This document shows positions 27,555-36,459 of a stretch of DNA of 64,000 nucleotides, in pieces. A program made the translations under genes and the position numbers. Origin of the DNA: Roseburia hominis (GTDB taxonomy: Bacteria > Bacillota > Clostridia > Lachnospirales > Lachnospiraceae). Positions within the stretch are counted from its first letter, which is position 1. The number at the start of each line of letters is the position of its first letter. The notes below the pieces were generated by a model. That model saw only the letters and a program-made list of their open reading frames with translations. It was not told the DNA's origin and searched no databases. The stretch lies in contig CP159990.1 in NCBI GenBank assembly GCA_040702975.1, positions 1,674,001 to 1,738,000 on the forward strand. The letters are read 5' to 3'.

Positions 27555-28916
27555 ATGGAGTTAAAAGATAAAAAGGTAGTAGTCTTCGGAGCAGGGAAAA
27601 GCGGGGTAGGCTCCTGCGGCCTGCTGATAAGGGAAGGCGCAAGGGTCACGCTGTATGACGGGAACACCAAACTGGACCGTGAACAGCTGAAAGCACAGCT
27701 TGACGGCGGGAAGGTGGACGTGGCCTTGGGAGAATTTCCCGAGGAACTTTTGAATTCCCTGGATCTGCTTGTCATGAGTCCGGGAGTTCCCACCGATCTG
27801 CCGATCGTGCTGAAGATCAGGGAAATGGGAATTCCGGTGTGGGGCGAGATCGAGCTGGCCTATGTATGCGGAAAAGGCGAGATCCTGGGAATTACAGGAA
27901 CGAACGGAAAGACGACGACCACCACGCTTCTGGGCGAGATTATGAAGAATGCATTTGAAAGTGTATTCGTTGTGGGAAATATCGGAACTCCGTATACCGC
28001 GGCCGCGGCGGATACCAGGGAGGATTCCGTGATCGTGGCAGAACTTTCAAGCTTCCAGCTCGAGAGTATTAAGACATTCAAACCGAGAGTCAGCGCCATC
28101 TTAAATATCACTCCGGATCACCTGAACCGTCATCATACGATGGAAGCCTATATTCAGGCAAAGATGGATATTACGAAAAATCAGACGAAGAGAGATATTT
28201 GTGTCCTGAATTATGAAGATGAAGTGACCCGGCAGATGGCGGAGAAAATTCCGGCATCGGTTCTATTTTTCAGCAGTGCGCATAAACTGGAACAGGGGAT
28301 TTATCTTGAGGATGGGAATATCATTTACAAACCGGACCGGGAAAATGCCGGCGAAGTGATCTGCAACGTGAAAGAGCTGCAGATGCTGGGCGTCCACAAT
28401 TACGAGAACGTGATGGCGGCAGCGGCGATGGCGGCTTCCTACGGCGTTTCACTTGATGTGATCCGGGATACGGTGAAAGCATTTAAAGGCGTGGAGCACC
28501 GGATTGAATTTGTGGCAGAGAAAAATGGAGTTGCGTATTACAATGATTCCAAAGGAACGAATCCGGACGCTGCGATCAAGGGCATTCAGGCGATGATAAG
28601 ACCGACGATCCTGATAGGGGGCGGCTATGATAAGCAGTCAGACTTTCATGAATGGATCAGAAGCTTTGATGGAAAAGTGCGCTATCTGGTATTGATTGGC
28701 GCAACAAGAGAACAGATTCAAAAAGAAGCGCAGGAATGCGGATTTACTGACTGTATTTTAAAAGATACCTTTGAGGAGGCTATGGACACCTGTGTGGAAC
28801 TTGCGAGAGAGGGAGATGCGGTGCTTCTTTCTCCTGCATGTGCAAGTTGGGGAATGTTCCCGAATTATGAAGTACGTGGAGAGGAATTTAAAAAATATGT
28901 GAATGCTCTGAAATAA
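27555..28916 (+). CDS. murD: UDP-N-acetylmuramoylalanine--D-glutamate ligase
   Basis: MurD adds D-glutamate to UDP-MurNAc-L-alanine. The 453-residue protein shows the Mur ligase layout: GAGKSGVGS near residue 14, the ATP loop GITGTNGKTTTTTL near 112, NITPDHLNRHH near 182 and YNDSKGTNPDAAIKGI near 325 in the C-terminal domain. It lies 96 bp after mraY and 19 bp before ftsW. Confidence 0.95.
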   Translation: MELKDKKVVVFGAGKSGVGSCGLLIREGARVTLYDGNTKLDREQLKAQLDGGKVDVALGEFPEELLNSLDLLVMSPGVPTDLPIVLKIREMGIPVWGEIELAYVCGKGEILGITGTNGKTTTTTLLGEIMKNAFESVFVVGNIGTPYTAAAADTREDSVIVAELSSFQLESIKTFKPRVSAILNITPDHLNRHHTMEAYIQAKMDITKNQTKRDICVLNYEDEVTRQMAEKIPASVLFFSSAHKLEQGIYLEDGNIIYKPDRENAGEVICNVKELQMLGVHNYENVMAAAAMAASYGVSLDVIRDTVKAFKGVEHRIEFVAEKNGVAYYNDSKGTNPDAAIKGIQAMIRPTILIGGGYDKQSDFHEWIRSFDGKVRYLVLIGATREQIQKEAQECGFTDCILKDTFEEAMDTCVELAREGDAVLLSPACASWGMFPNYEVRGEEFKKYVNALK

Positions 28917-28935
28917 CGGAAGGGTGTGAGCGGAT

Positions 28936-30021
28936 TTGGAGGAAACGGACAAAGGCGGACGTATGGATCTGACGCTTTTGGGGATCGTGCTTCTGCTGGT
29001 GGGAATCGGTCTTGTGATCCTTTACAGCACCAGTGCCTATAATGGGCAGGTGAAGTTTCATGATTCTTTCTACTATCTGAAAAAGCAGGCGTTTGCGACG
29101 GTACTGGGAATCGCTGCGATGCTGTTTGTGGCAGGGATCGACTATCACGTGTGGGGGAGACTTGCCACGCTCGGGTATCTGGCGGCAGTGGCCCTTTCCG
29201 TGGCGGTTATGTTATTTGGAAGTGAGTATAACGGGTCTAAAAGATGGCTGTCTTTGGGCCCCTTTTCATTTCAGCCCTCGGAATTTTCCAAGGTGGCGCT
29301 GATCGTGTTTCTGGCGTATCTGGTGACCAGGCATGCGAAAGAAATCGGGAAGATGAGTACGCTGATCCGGATCATGGTCTGGATCCTGCCGATCGTGGGC
29401 CTGGTGGGAGCGAGCAATTTAAGCACGGCCATCATCATTCTGGGAATCGGTGTGATCCTGGTGTTCGTGGCCAGCCCTAAATATGCGCAGTTCATCGGCA
29501 TGGGCGCGCTGGGAGTCGGCTTCATGGGAATTTTCCTGGCGCTGGAGAGCTATCGCCTGGAACGTCTTGCAATCTGGCGTGACCCGGAGAAGTTTGAAAA
29601 AGGCTATCAGACCCTGCAGGGACTTTACGCGATCGGCTCCGGCGGACTTTTTGGGACCGGGCTTGGAAATAGTGTACAGAAGCTGGGATTCGTACCGGAA
29701 GCACAGAATGATATGATTTTCTCGATTATCTGTGAGGAACTGGGGCTGGTGGGCGCTTCGCTTATCGTGCTGTTATTCCTGCTTCTGATCTGGCGTTTTT
29801 TCCTGATCGCAACCCACGCAAAGGATCTTTTTGGGGCTTTAATCGCATCGGGGGCGATGGCACACATGATGATACAGGTTATACTGAATATCGCGGTCGT
29901 GACGAATACGATTCCCAATACGGGGATTACGCTGCCGTTCGTCAGCTACGGGGGGACTTCGGTGGTGTTCCTTTTGGTGGAAATGGGGCTTGTGCTAAAT
30001 GTCTCGCGGATGGTAAAATGA
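28936..30021 (+). CDS. ftsW: Cell division SEDS protein FtsW
   Basis: The 361-residue protein has about ten membrane segments and the SEDS marks LVILYSTSAYNG near residue 31, NGSKRWLSLGPFSFQPSEF near 98, GLYAIGSGGLFGTGLGNSVQ near 230 and LPFVSYGGTSVV near 333. Its place between murD and ftsQ says FtsW, the glycan polymerase of the septum. A TTG at 28936 opens the frame; ATG at 28963 (MDLTLLG) is an alternative start with AAAGGCGG before it. murG, usually next, is absent here. Confidence 0.9.
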   Translation: MEETDKGGRMDLTLLGIVLLLVGIGLVILYSTSAYNGQVKFHDSFYYLKKQAFATVLGIAAMLFVAGIDYHVWGRLATLGYLAAVALSVAVMLFGSEYNGSKRWLSLGPFSFQPSEFSKVALIVFLAYLVTRHAKEIGKMSTLIRIMVWILPIVGLVGASNLSTAIIILGIGVILVFVASPKYAQFIGMGALGVGFMGIFLALESYRLERLAIWRDPEKFEKGYQTLQGLYAIGSGGLFGTGLGNSVQKLGFVPEAQNDMIFSIICEELGLVGASLIVLLFLLLIWRFFLIATHAKDLFGALIASGAMAHMMIQVILNIAVVTNTIPNTGITLPFVSYGGTSVVFLLVEMGLVLNVSRMVK

Positions 30022-30057
30022 CGGTAGGACTTAGGGGAGTTAATAAGGAGGTTACAT

Positions 30058-30819
30058 ATGGGTGATGAACAGAACAAAAGAGGAAGAAGGATCAGGAAAC
30101 GAACGATTTACGCAATCATTCTGAGCGTCATGCTGTTCTGCTTTGTCATGATCGTCTTTCTTCTGTTGTTTCAGGTGAGAAGGATCGAGGTGAGCGGAAA
30201 CCGGTATCTGACGAACCAGGAGGTTGCGGACTGGCTTCAGGAGGACGAGCTTTCCACGAATTCGGTCTACCTGATGATAAAGTTCCATCTGCTGGATTAT
30301 GAGATGCTTCCGGCGATGGAGAATGTAAAGGTGGGGCTTAAAAGTCCCTGGACCGTGAAGGTGACGGTGCAGGAAAAGCGGATTGTCGGCTATATTATGC
30401 TTGGAGAAGAGGCGGTGTATTTCGACAAAGACGGAATCGTTTTGGCACAGACAAGGGAGTGGTGGGACGATGTCCCCTGCATTGAAGGGCTGAATGTGGA
30501 GAAGGTGACTTTGTTCGAGGAGCTTCCGGTGAGTAAGGAGAACAAGAAGGTGTTTGAGCATCTTCTGGATATGAGTCAGTCCCTGAAAAAATATGACCTG
30601 AAACCGGACCGGATCGTATGCAGCGGTTCGGATCTGCAGCTTTATTTTGGAAATAAGTGCGTGATCCTGGGAGATGAGAATTTTGGAGACAGAATTGCAC
30701 AAATCCCGCCGATTCTGGAGAAGCTGGGGGAGCAAAAAGGGACTCTCCATTTAGAACATTATGACGAAAATAATACCAGTATCAGTTTTATTAAGGACGT
30801 TTTGCCGGATGGGAAATAA
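30058..30819 (+). CDS. ftsQ: Cell division protein FtsQ/DivIB
   Basis: The 253-residue protein has a basic cytoplasmic tail, one membrane segment (about 18-38), then a POTRA domain starting RRIEVSGNRYLTNQEV near residue 41 and the beta domain with VYFDKDGIVL near 121. FtsQ links FtsL and FtsI in the divisome. AAGGAGG lies 6 bases before the ATG. Sequence identity in this family is low; topology and place support the call. Confidence 0.85.
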   Translation: MGDEQNKRGRRIRKRTIYAIILSVMLFCFVMIVFLLLFQVRRIEVSGNRYLTNQEVADWLQEDELSTNSVYLMIKFHLLDYEMLPAMENVKVGLKSPWTVKVTVQEKRIVGYIMLGEEAVYFDKDGIVLAQTREWWDDVPCIEGLNVEKVTLFEELPVSKENKKVFEHLLDMSQSLKKYDLKPDRIVCSGSDLQLYFGNKCVILGDENFGDRIAQIPPILEKLGEQKGTLHLEHYDENNTSISFIKDVLPDGK

Positions 30820-30888
30820 AAATACCCCCTCAGGAATCAAAAAAGTGTACAAAGTGATTAAAAAAATAAGAAAATATACAAAATTCTA

Positions 30889-30917
30889 TTGATATTTTGG
30901 GAAAAAGACTATATTAT
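30889..30917 (+). promoter_or_regulatory. Promoter of ftsZ
   Basis: TTGATA (30889-30894), a 17-bp spacer and TATTAT (30912-30917), in AT-rich DNA, with a leader of about 70 bases. Confidence 0.65.
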
Positions 30918-30992
30918 AGTCTATATATAGCTAATCGTATATTGGGCTTATAGGGTGTATAAGATAATAAGGTGACGAAGGAGGAGAAACTC

Positions 30993-32180
30993 TTGTTAGA
31001 AATTAAGACAAACGAATCAGAGGCTGCTGCTAAGATTATAGTAATTGGTGTAGGCGGTGGCGGAAACAATGCAGTAAACCGAATGATTGACGAACAGATT
31101 GCAGGCGTGGAATTTATCGCGATTAATACAGATAAACAGGCACTTCAGCTTTGCAAGGCTCCGACACTGATGCAGATCGGGGACAAGCTCACAAAGGGGC
31201 TCGGTGCAGGAGCAAAACCCGAGATCGGTGAGAAAGCAGCAGAAGAGAGCGCAGAAGAGATTTCCGCAGCGCTCAAAGGAGCCGATATGGTATTCGTTAC
31301 CTGTGGTATGGGCGGCGGAACAGGAACCGGTGCGACTCCGGTCGTGGCACGTATTGCCAAGGAGCAGGGGGCACTTACCGTTGGCGTAGTGACCAAGCCG
31401 TTCCGTTTTGAGTCCAAGACCAGAATGAATAACGCCCTTGCCGGAATCGAGAAGCTCAAAGAGAATGTAGATACATTGATTGTAATCCCGAACGATAAAC
31501 TGCTTGAGATCGTAGACAGAAGAACCACAATGCCGGAAGCTCTTAAGAAAGCTGACGAGGTTCTTCAGCAGGGTATCCAGGGTATCACAGATTTGATTAA
31601 CGTACCGTCACTGATCAACCTTGATTTCGCGGATGTACAGACTGTTATGACCGATAAGGGAATTGCCCACATCGGTATCGGACAGGGCAAAGGCGATGAC
31701 AAGGCACTGGAAGCGGTAAAACAGGCTGTTGCCAGCCCGCTGCTCGAGACAACGATCGCAGGTGCGTCCCATGTTATCATCAATATTTCCGGTGATATCA
31801 CTCTTATGGATGCAAGCGATGCAGCAGAATATGTGCAGGATCTTGCAGGTGAAGATGCTAACATTATCTTTGGTGCAATGTACGACGACTCCAAGTCTGA
31901 TGAAGCGACCATTACGGTCATCGCTACCGGACTTCACAGTGTAGGAGGCACCGCTTCCAAGCTGCAGTCCAGACTGGAGCATAAGTCCACCATGTTCCCC
32001 GGAGCATCTACAGGCGAGAGAACCATGACCCAGAGACCGGAGTTTGGTGTGGAGAGAACTACCTATGTACCGAGAGGACAGGGTGTAGGAGGAGGTATGC
32101 CGCAGCTGCAGACTCCGAGAAAACCGACCAGCACGGTAAAAGAACAGTCCATCAAGATTCCGGATTTCTTTAAGAAATAA
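30993..32180 (+). CDS. ftsZ: Cell division protein FtsZ
   Basis: FtsZ is the tubulin-like GTPase that forms the division ring. The 395-residue protein has [12 protein letters not shown] near residue 19, NTDKQAL near 45, the tubulin signature [12 protein letters not shown] near 103, and the C-terminal peptide IKIPDFFKK for partner binding. I use TTG at 30993: AAGGAGG lies 8 bases before it, while the in-frame GTG at 30972 has no ribosome site. ftsA is not in this cluster, a common clostridial arrangement. Confidence 0.96.
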   Translation: MLEIKTNESEAAAKIIVIGVGGGGNNAVNRMIDEQIAGVEFIAINTDKQALQLCKAPTLMQIGDKLTKGLGAGAKPEIGEKAAEESAEEISAALKGADMVFVTCGMGGGTGTGATPVVARIAKEQGALTVGVVTKPFRFESKTRMNNALAGIEKLKENVDTLIVIPNDKLLEIVDRRTTMPEALKKADEVLQQGIQGITDLINVPSLINLDFADVQTVMTDKGIAHIGIGQGKGDDKALEAVKQAVASPLLETTIAGASHVIINISGDITLMDASDAAEYVQDLAGEDANIIFGAMYDDSKSDEATITVIATGLHSVGGTASKLQSRLEHKSTMFPGASTGERTMTQRPEFGVERTTYVPRGQGVGGGMPQLQTPRKPTSTVKEQSIKIPDFFKK

Positions 32181-32227
32181 GGAGCCGCGATCAGGGCACA
32201 GTTTGTAAATAGAATAGTATGAGAAAG

Positions 32228-32258
32228 AAAGAGATATGTTTCGGCATGTCTCTTTTTT
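32228..32258 (+). terminator. Terminator of ftsZ
   Basis: AAAGAGATATG (32228-32238) pairs with CATGTCTCTTT (32245-32255, one mismatch), then TTTTTT. Repeat R6 starts at the end of the T-run. Confidence 0.85.
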
Positions 32259-32305
32259 ATTGCCGGGTATACCTGAGCGAAGGTTCGGTGGACCTTATTT
32301 GGGGT
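32259..32305 (+). repeat. Dispersed palindromic repeat, copy R6
   Basis: ATTGCCGGGTATACCTGAG leads into a palindrome with AAGGTTC, GGT centre and GGACCTT (about 32280-32296). It abuts the ftsZ terminator. Confidence 0.75.
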
Positions 32306-32437
32306 GCATGACATGTGAGCATCTATGACAGGAAGAAAAAACATATCTTGTGATGGCAGTAGTTTTAATCTACCACTAAGTGTGTCAAGTACATTTCAAA
32401 GTAATTTTTCACTCTGAATTATTCCAAATTCTTTCAT

Positions 32438-32514
32438 TTCGACTGTATTTTCAATAGAAAAAATAAACATTTCGACATTTTCAAGACGCATCTCCCAAAA
32501 ACTGGGGTGTCGAA
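32438..32514. promoter_or_regulatory. Spo0A boxes upstream of spoIIGA-sigE
   Basis: Two perfect 0A boxes are present: TTCGACA (32471-32477) and its reverse TGTCGAA (32508-32514). A six-of-seven match, TTCGACT, lies at 32438-32444. The promoter-proximal box ends 25 bp before the -35 sequence. This fits direct activation by phosphorylated Spo0A, as known for spoIIG in Bacillus. The rest of this 448-bp gap has only the ftsZ terminator, R6 and the promoter. Confidence 0.8.
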
Positions 32515-32539
32515 GAAAAATAAGGGGGCATGGCATCTT

Positions 32540-32572
32540 CTGACAAAATATCAAAACGCCTTTCGATATAAT
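32540..32572 (+). promoter_or_regulatory. spoIIGA-sigE promoter with long spacer
   Basis: CTGACA (32540-32545) and TATAAT (32567-32572) are separated by 21 bp instead of 17. The B. subtilis spoIIG promoter also has an over-long spacer (22 bp) and needs Spo0A for use. A further near-0A sequence, TTTCGATA, touches the -10 box. Confidence 0.75.
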
Positions 32573-32628
32573 AGACCTTGCTTAAGTACCAAATCGATTT
32601 TGTATCTGAAGAGAAAGAAGGCGCCGAT

Positions 32629-33420
32629 GTGCAGTATGAATTATACATAGACGTATTTTTCCTTGTAAATTTCGTCATGGATTATCTGGTGCTCCTGACA
32701 GAAAAAAGGATACTGAAATGTTCTGCCACTCATTTCCATGTCCTTTTAGGAGCATTTGCCGGCGCTGCGGGAACCTGCATTGTCATCTGCATTCCCGCAG
32801 CATCTGCCGTAAAATTCATCTGCTTTCACGCACTGGTCAGTGCAGGAATGATTAAGATCGGGCTGAAAATAAAAGAGACCAGAACCTTTATCAGGGCATG
32901 GCTTCTGCTATATCTCATCAGCTTCCTCTACGGAGGGATCCTGACATGGCTTGGCAGCTATCTGCACGGGCGGTTCCGAATCGGAATCCTGTTCCTTGCG
33001 GCTCTGATCGTCAGCTATCATCTGGTGTGGGCTCTCCTTACATTTCTGGAAAAATTCTGGAAAATGAAGGGAAGCCACGTGGAAGCGACGCTGTATCTGG
33101 GAGAGAAAACGATACGGGTAAATGCAGTCATTGACAGCGGAAATAGCCTGAAAGATGCACTGACTGGAAAGCCTGTTCACATAATTAGTAGAAAAGCAAT
33201 AGAAAAGTTAACTGATAATGAAAAAATACAAAAAGTGAGGTATATACCATACCACACGATCCAAAGCGGAGAGAATCTGTTACCGGTAATTACGATTGAG
33301 AAAATCTGCCTGCATCTGGATTCTGAGAAAGTGATCGAAAACCCCCTTCTCGGAATTTCCGGACAGCAGCAATTTGGAAATGGAACCTTTGAAATGATAT
33401 TGCACCCTGAAGAATGCTAG
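32629..33420 (+). CDS. spoIIGA: Sporulation sigma-E processing protease SpoIIGA
   Basis: The 263-residue protein starts [21 protein letters not shown], with about five membrane segments, then a C-terminal aspartic protease domain with the active-site VIDSGNSL (near residue 170) and the second conserved region NPLLGIS near the end. It cleaves pro-sigma-E in the mother cell after signalling from the forespore. GTG at 32629 is chosen; an in-frame TTG at 32578 lies at the predicted transcription start. It ends 11 bp before sigE. Confidence 0.92.
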   Translation: MQYELYIDVFFLVNFVMDYLVLLTEKRILKCSATHFHVLLGAFAGAAGTCIVICIPAASAVKFICFHALVSAGMIKIGLKIKETRTFIRAWLLLYLISFLYGGILTWLGSYLHGRFRIGILFLAALIVSYHLVWALLTFLEKFWKMKGSHVEATLYLGEKTIRVNAVIDSGNSLKDALTGKPVHIISRKAIEKLTDNEKIQKVRYIPYHTIQSGENLLPVITIEKICLHLDSEKVIENPLLGISGQQQFGNGTFEMILHPEEC

Positions 33421-33431
33421 GAGGAAAAAAG

Positions 33432-34172
33432 ATGATGATAAAAGTTGCTATGCCCAATCAATTTAAACTGAAAATGATTCCCACCTTCCGCACGATCCTG
33501 TTTCCGGAAAAACAGGATATCCATTACATCGGCGGTTCCGACGTACTTCCCGCCCCCTTAGAAGCGGTGGACGAGGCGAAAGCCATTTCCTGGCTGGGAA
33601 CCGAAGAGGACGAAAAAGGAAAGAAATTACTGATCGAGCACAATCTGCGCCTGGTCGTATACATAGCCAAAAAATTCGATAACACCGGAGTGGGAGTGGA
33701 AGACCTGATCTCTATCGGCACCATCGGCCTGATCAAAGCGATCAACACCTTCAACCCGGACAAAAAGATTAAACTTGCCACCTACGCGTCACGCTGCATC
33801 GAAAACGAGATCCTTATGTATCTGCGCCGCAACAGCAAGACCAAGATGGAGGTCTCCATCGACGAGCCCCTGAACGTAGACTGGGACGGCAACGAACTCC
33901 TCCTTTCCGATATCCTGGGAACCGAGGAGGACACCATTTACCGCGACATGGAAAATGAAGCAGAGCGGAAACTCCTCATAAAAGCCATCAGCCGCCTAAG
34001 CTCGCGTGAAAGAACCATCGTCCAGATGCGCTTCGGCCTCGGAACCACAGACGGAGAAGAAAAGACCCAAAAAGAGGTTGCCGACCAGTTGGGAATCTCC
34101 CAATCCTATATTTCCCGGCTCGAGAAAAAAATTATGCAGAGGCTGCGCAGGGAATTAGGGCGGGTGTTGTAG
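33432..34172 (+). CDS. sigE: RNA polymerase sporulation sigma factor sigma-E
   Basis: The 246-residue sigma-70 family protein has region 2 at about residues 55-120 ([47 protein letters not shown]) and region 4 with the helix-turn-helix [18 protein letters not shown] near the end. The N-terminal stretch of about 25 residues ahead of region 1.2 is the pro-peptide removed by SpoIIGA. AGGAGG is 7 bases before the first ATG. It directs the early mother cell programme. Confidence 0.95.
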   Translation: MMIKVAMPNQFKLKMIPTFRTILFPEKQDIHYIGGSDVLPAPLEAVDEAKAISWLGTEEDEKGKKLLIEHNLRLVVYIAKKFDNTGVGVEDLISIGTIGLIKAINTFNPDKKIKLATYASRCIENEILMYLRRNSKTKMEVSIDEPLNVDWDGNELLLSDILGTEEDTIYRDMENEAERKLLIKAISRLSSRERTIVQMRFGLGTTDGEEKTQKEVADQLGISQSYISRLEKKIMQRLRRELGRVL

Positions 34173-34301
34173 ACCGCCGGGGCGGGAGGCACCTAGCGGA
34201 GGTCGCAAGGGGAAAATGATTCCTGCCAATCTGGCTTTATTCCGCCCATTACCAAACACGTCCCCCACACAACTTCACCAGTATGCCGAAATTTTGAGTG
34301 A

Positions 34302-34477
34302 GCAGGACAGGGGGAAGGAGATTGCGCAGGTTAAGCGGCGCTCACGGAGGATCCGTGCCGAAAATGTTAATGCCCCAGGCAGAAGGCCCACACGCCGCCT
34401 GCCTGGGACATTTACAGTTTCGTGCACTAGCCGCAGTGAGCTTTAGCGTCGGAGCAATCACCTTCCCCCTGTCCTGC
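34302..34477. repeat. 176-bp imperfect palindrome between sigE and the RNase-like gene
   Basis: The arms pair over almost their whole length. The outer 17 bp are exact: GCAGGACAGGGGGAAGG (34302-34318) with its complement at 34461-34477. Next come GATTGC, GCTCAC, GTGC, CGAAA and AATG matches, an exact inner CCCAGGCAG (34374-34382) with CTGCCTGGG (34399-34407), and GGC/GCC around the centre near 34390. The left arm has 3 extra bases. No coding sense was found. The 320-bp gap otherwise holds GC-rich DNA after the sigE stop with no recognised signal. Confidence 0.8.
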
Positions 34478-34492
34478 GGACTACAAAACCTT

Positions 34493-36106
34493 TCAAATCT
34501 CCCTATCCCACTTATCCGCCAAATTCAAAATCTGCGCCTCAAATTTCGCCAGATCCTTATTCGCCAGACCTTCATTCTTAAGCACGACAGCCATAAGCCG
34601 TTTCGCTGCCGCCACAACACGTTCAAAGGCTTCTCTTGCCCTCTGGCGTGTCGGTTTTTCTACCGCGCGCTTCGGTGAGCGGATTCCCGGACATAAGATC
34701 GTATCGGTCGCAAGATCTACGCATCCGCCGGAATAGGGGGCGAATGCCGGTATACCAAATCGCTCGGTTATCGTCCCGGCAAAGGAATCGGTGACGGTAT
34801 CTTCGCCGTGTACCACGAACACATGCTCCGGTTTTTTCTGGAAGCCGTCAAGCCAGTCTAAAAGACCGTTCATATCTGCGTGTCCGCTGATGCCCTTAAG
34901 CGACTCGATTCGCGCGTTTACTTCCACATTTTCACCGAAGAGCTTCACACTTTGGGCTCCCTCGATGAGCTTTCTGCCGAGGGTTCCTGCGGCCTGGTAG
35001 CCCACGAACAGGATCGTACATTCTTTCCGCCAGAGATTATGCTTCAAGTGGTGGCGGATTCGTCCGGCGTCGCACATGCCGGAAGCGGAGATGATGACCT
35101 TGGGTTCGTCGTTAATATTGATTCCCTTTGATTCGTCGCTGGTGATCGTCGTCTTAAGGCCCGGGAAGATCAAAGGGTTGGTTCCTTTGTCTATCAGGGC
35201 CATGGCGTCCTCATCGAAGCAGGAGTAGATATTCTTGCGAAATGCATTGGTGGCCTCGATGGCAAGCGGACTGTCTACATAAACTTCAAATCCAGGATAT
35301 TCCGGTAATAGATTGTTTTCTTTGATCTCTCTGATAAAATACAGGAGTTCCTGTGTGCGCCCTACCGCAAAGGAAGGAATGACCACATTGCCGCCTTTGG
35401 CAAAGGTCTCGCGCAGTATCCGGGTAAAATCTCCGACATAATCCGGTTTGTGGTCGGAGTGGATCCGGTCGCCATAGGTGGATTCGATGACCACATAATC
35501 CGCTTCCGCGACCTTCTGCGGATTCTTGATGATGGGTTGATTCGTATTTCCCACGTCGCCGGAAAAAACAATCTTCTTCGTGGTGCCGTCTTCCGTGATC
35601 CAGACCTCGATGCAGGAGGAACCGAGCAGATGGCCGACGTCCGTAAAACGCACCTGGATTCCCTCGCAGAGGGTGATCGTCTGGTCATAATCGATGGGAG
35701 AAAAGCGGCTGATAACATTTTCCGCGTCCTCCATCGAGTATACAGGCTCATAAAGCGGAGCGCCGGAACGTTTTGCCTTTCTGTTGCGCCATTCTGCCTC
35801 GAACATCTGGATATGCGCGCTGTCGCGAAGCATGATATTTGCCAGATCGCTGGTGGCGAAGGTGGAGATCACCTCCCCGGTAAAGCCGTGTTTGGAAAGC
35901 AGAGGCAGGTTGCCGGAATGATCGATGTGCGCGTGCGTGAGCAGGACGTAATCAATGTCTGAGGCGGCGACCGGAATCTCCTGGTTCTCATAGAGATCCG
36001 GGCCCTGCTCCATACCGCAGTCTATCAGGATATGCTTCCCACAGGCCTCCAGATAATGGCAGCTTCCCGTAACTTCATGAGCGGCACCGATAAATGTAAG
36101 TTTCAT
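34493..36106 (-). CDS. MBL-fold/beta-CASP ribonuclease-like protein
   Basis: The 537-residue protein has the metallo-beta-lactamase zinc motif HAHIDH (residues 58-63) followed by SGNLPLL, then VGHLLGSSCIEVW near 160 and a beta-CASP domain with ISASGMCDAGRIRHHLKH near 340. The end has HADMNGLLDW and FVVHGE. This is the CPSF/YSH1 group of RNA exo/endonucleases. ATG at 36106 has AAAGGAG before it; an extension to 36157 is unsupported. It interrupts the sigE-sigG order on the opposite strand. Confidence 0.85.
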   Translation of the reverse strand: MKLTFIGAAHEVTGSCHYLEACGKHILIDCGMEQGPDLYENQEIPVAASDIDYVLLTHAHIDHSGNLPLLSKHGFTGEVISTFATSDLANIMLRDSAHIQMFEAEWRNRKAKRSGAPLYEPVYSMEDAENVISRFSPIDYDQTITLCEGIQVRFTDVGHLLGSSCIEVWITEDGTTKKIVFSGDVGNTNQPIIKNPQKVAEADYVVIESTYGDRIHSDHKPDYVGDFTRILRETFAKGGNVVIPSFAVGRTQELLYFIREIKENNLLPEYPGFEVYVDSPLAIEATNAFRKNIYSCFDEDAMALIDKGTNPLIFPGLKTTITSDESKGININDEPKVIISASGMCDAGRIRHHLKHNLWRKECTILFVGYQAAGTLGRKLIEGAQSVKLFGENVEVNARIESLKGISGHADMNGLLDWLDGFQKKPEHVFVVHGEDTVTDSFAGTITERFGIPAFAPYSGGCVDLATDTILCPGIRSPKRAVEKPTRQRAREAFERVVAAAKRLMAVVLKNEGLANKDLAKFEAQILNLADKWDREI

Positions 36107-36222
36107 ATACGTCAACTCCTTTGGACAGTCCGTGATAAAAGTATCCTGCAATCCCACGAAAGTGGAGAAATGTTGTGCAAAATGCTGGAATCTGCGGCTG
36201 TATTTTGATTTAGATATATCAT

Positions 36223-36251
36223 ATTATACTATATATTTGTTAAATCTGTAA
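36223..36251 (-). promoter_or_regulatory. Promoter of the beta-CASP gene
   Basis: On the minus strand TTACAG (36251-36246), a 17-bp spacer and TATAAT (36228-36223). This and the sigG promoter are the only signals seen in the 353-bp gap. Confidence 0.55.
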
Positions 36252-36395
36252 CTGTAAGAACAAAAATATATATTAAAAAATAGTAAACTGTTCCGGTTTC
36301 CCTTAAGGCGGCAGCCATGCAAGATGGTCACTTGGCTCGCTGTTTATGGAAATAAAATGTCAAGGTCTAATATTTTTTATATTTTCCCCACATTC

Positions 36396-36425
36396 GTATA
36401 AATGAATTCCATTCGAGGAAAAATT
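36396..36425 (+). promoter_or_regulatory. Sigma-F-like promoter of sigG
   Basis: GTATA (36396-36400), a 16-bp spacer and GGAAAAATT (36417-36425) fit the forespore sigma-F pattern (GYATA, then GGNNANNNT). In Bacillus sigG is transcribed by sigma-F. There is no good sigma-A alternative nearby. Confidence 0.6.
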
Positions 36426-36459
36426 CTACTAACTGGAATTGGTTAGGAGGACATAAGAC

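Noticed and set aside
32578..32628. An N-terminal extension of SpoIIGA by 17 codons from a TTG
   Set aside because: The TTG lies at the predicted transcription start point, with no leader, while homology begins at the GTG at 32629.
34298..34678. A 126-codon frame across the large palindrome
   Set aside because: It runs through both arms of the inverted repeat into the antisense of the beta-CASP gene; composition is that of a chance frame.
36300..36345. GC-rich stretch in the beta-CASP/sigG gap as a repeat copy
   Set aside because: It contains GCCATGCAAG and TCACTTGGC words but not the ordered left end and palindrome of the dispersed repeat family.
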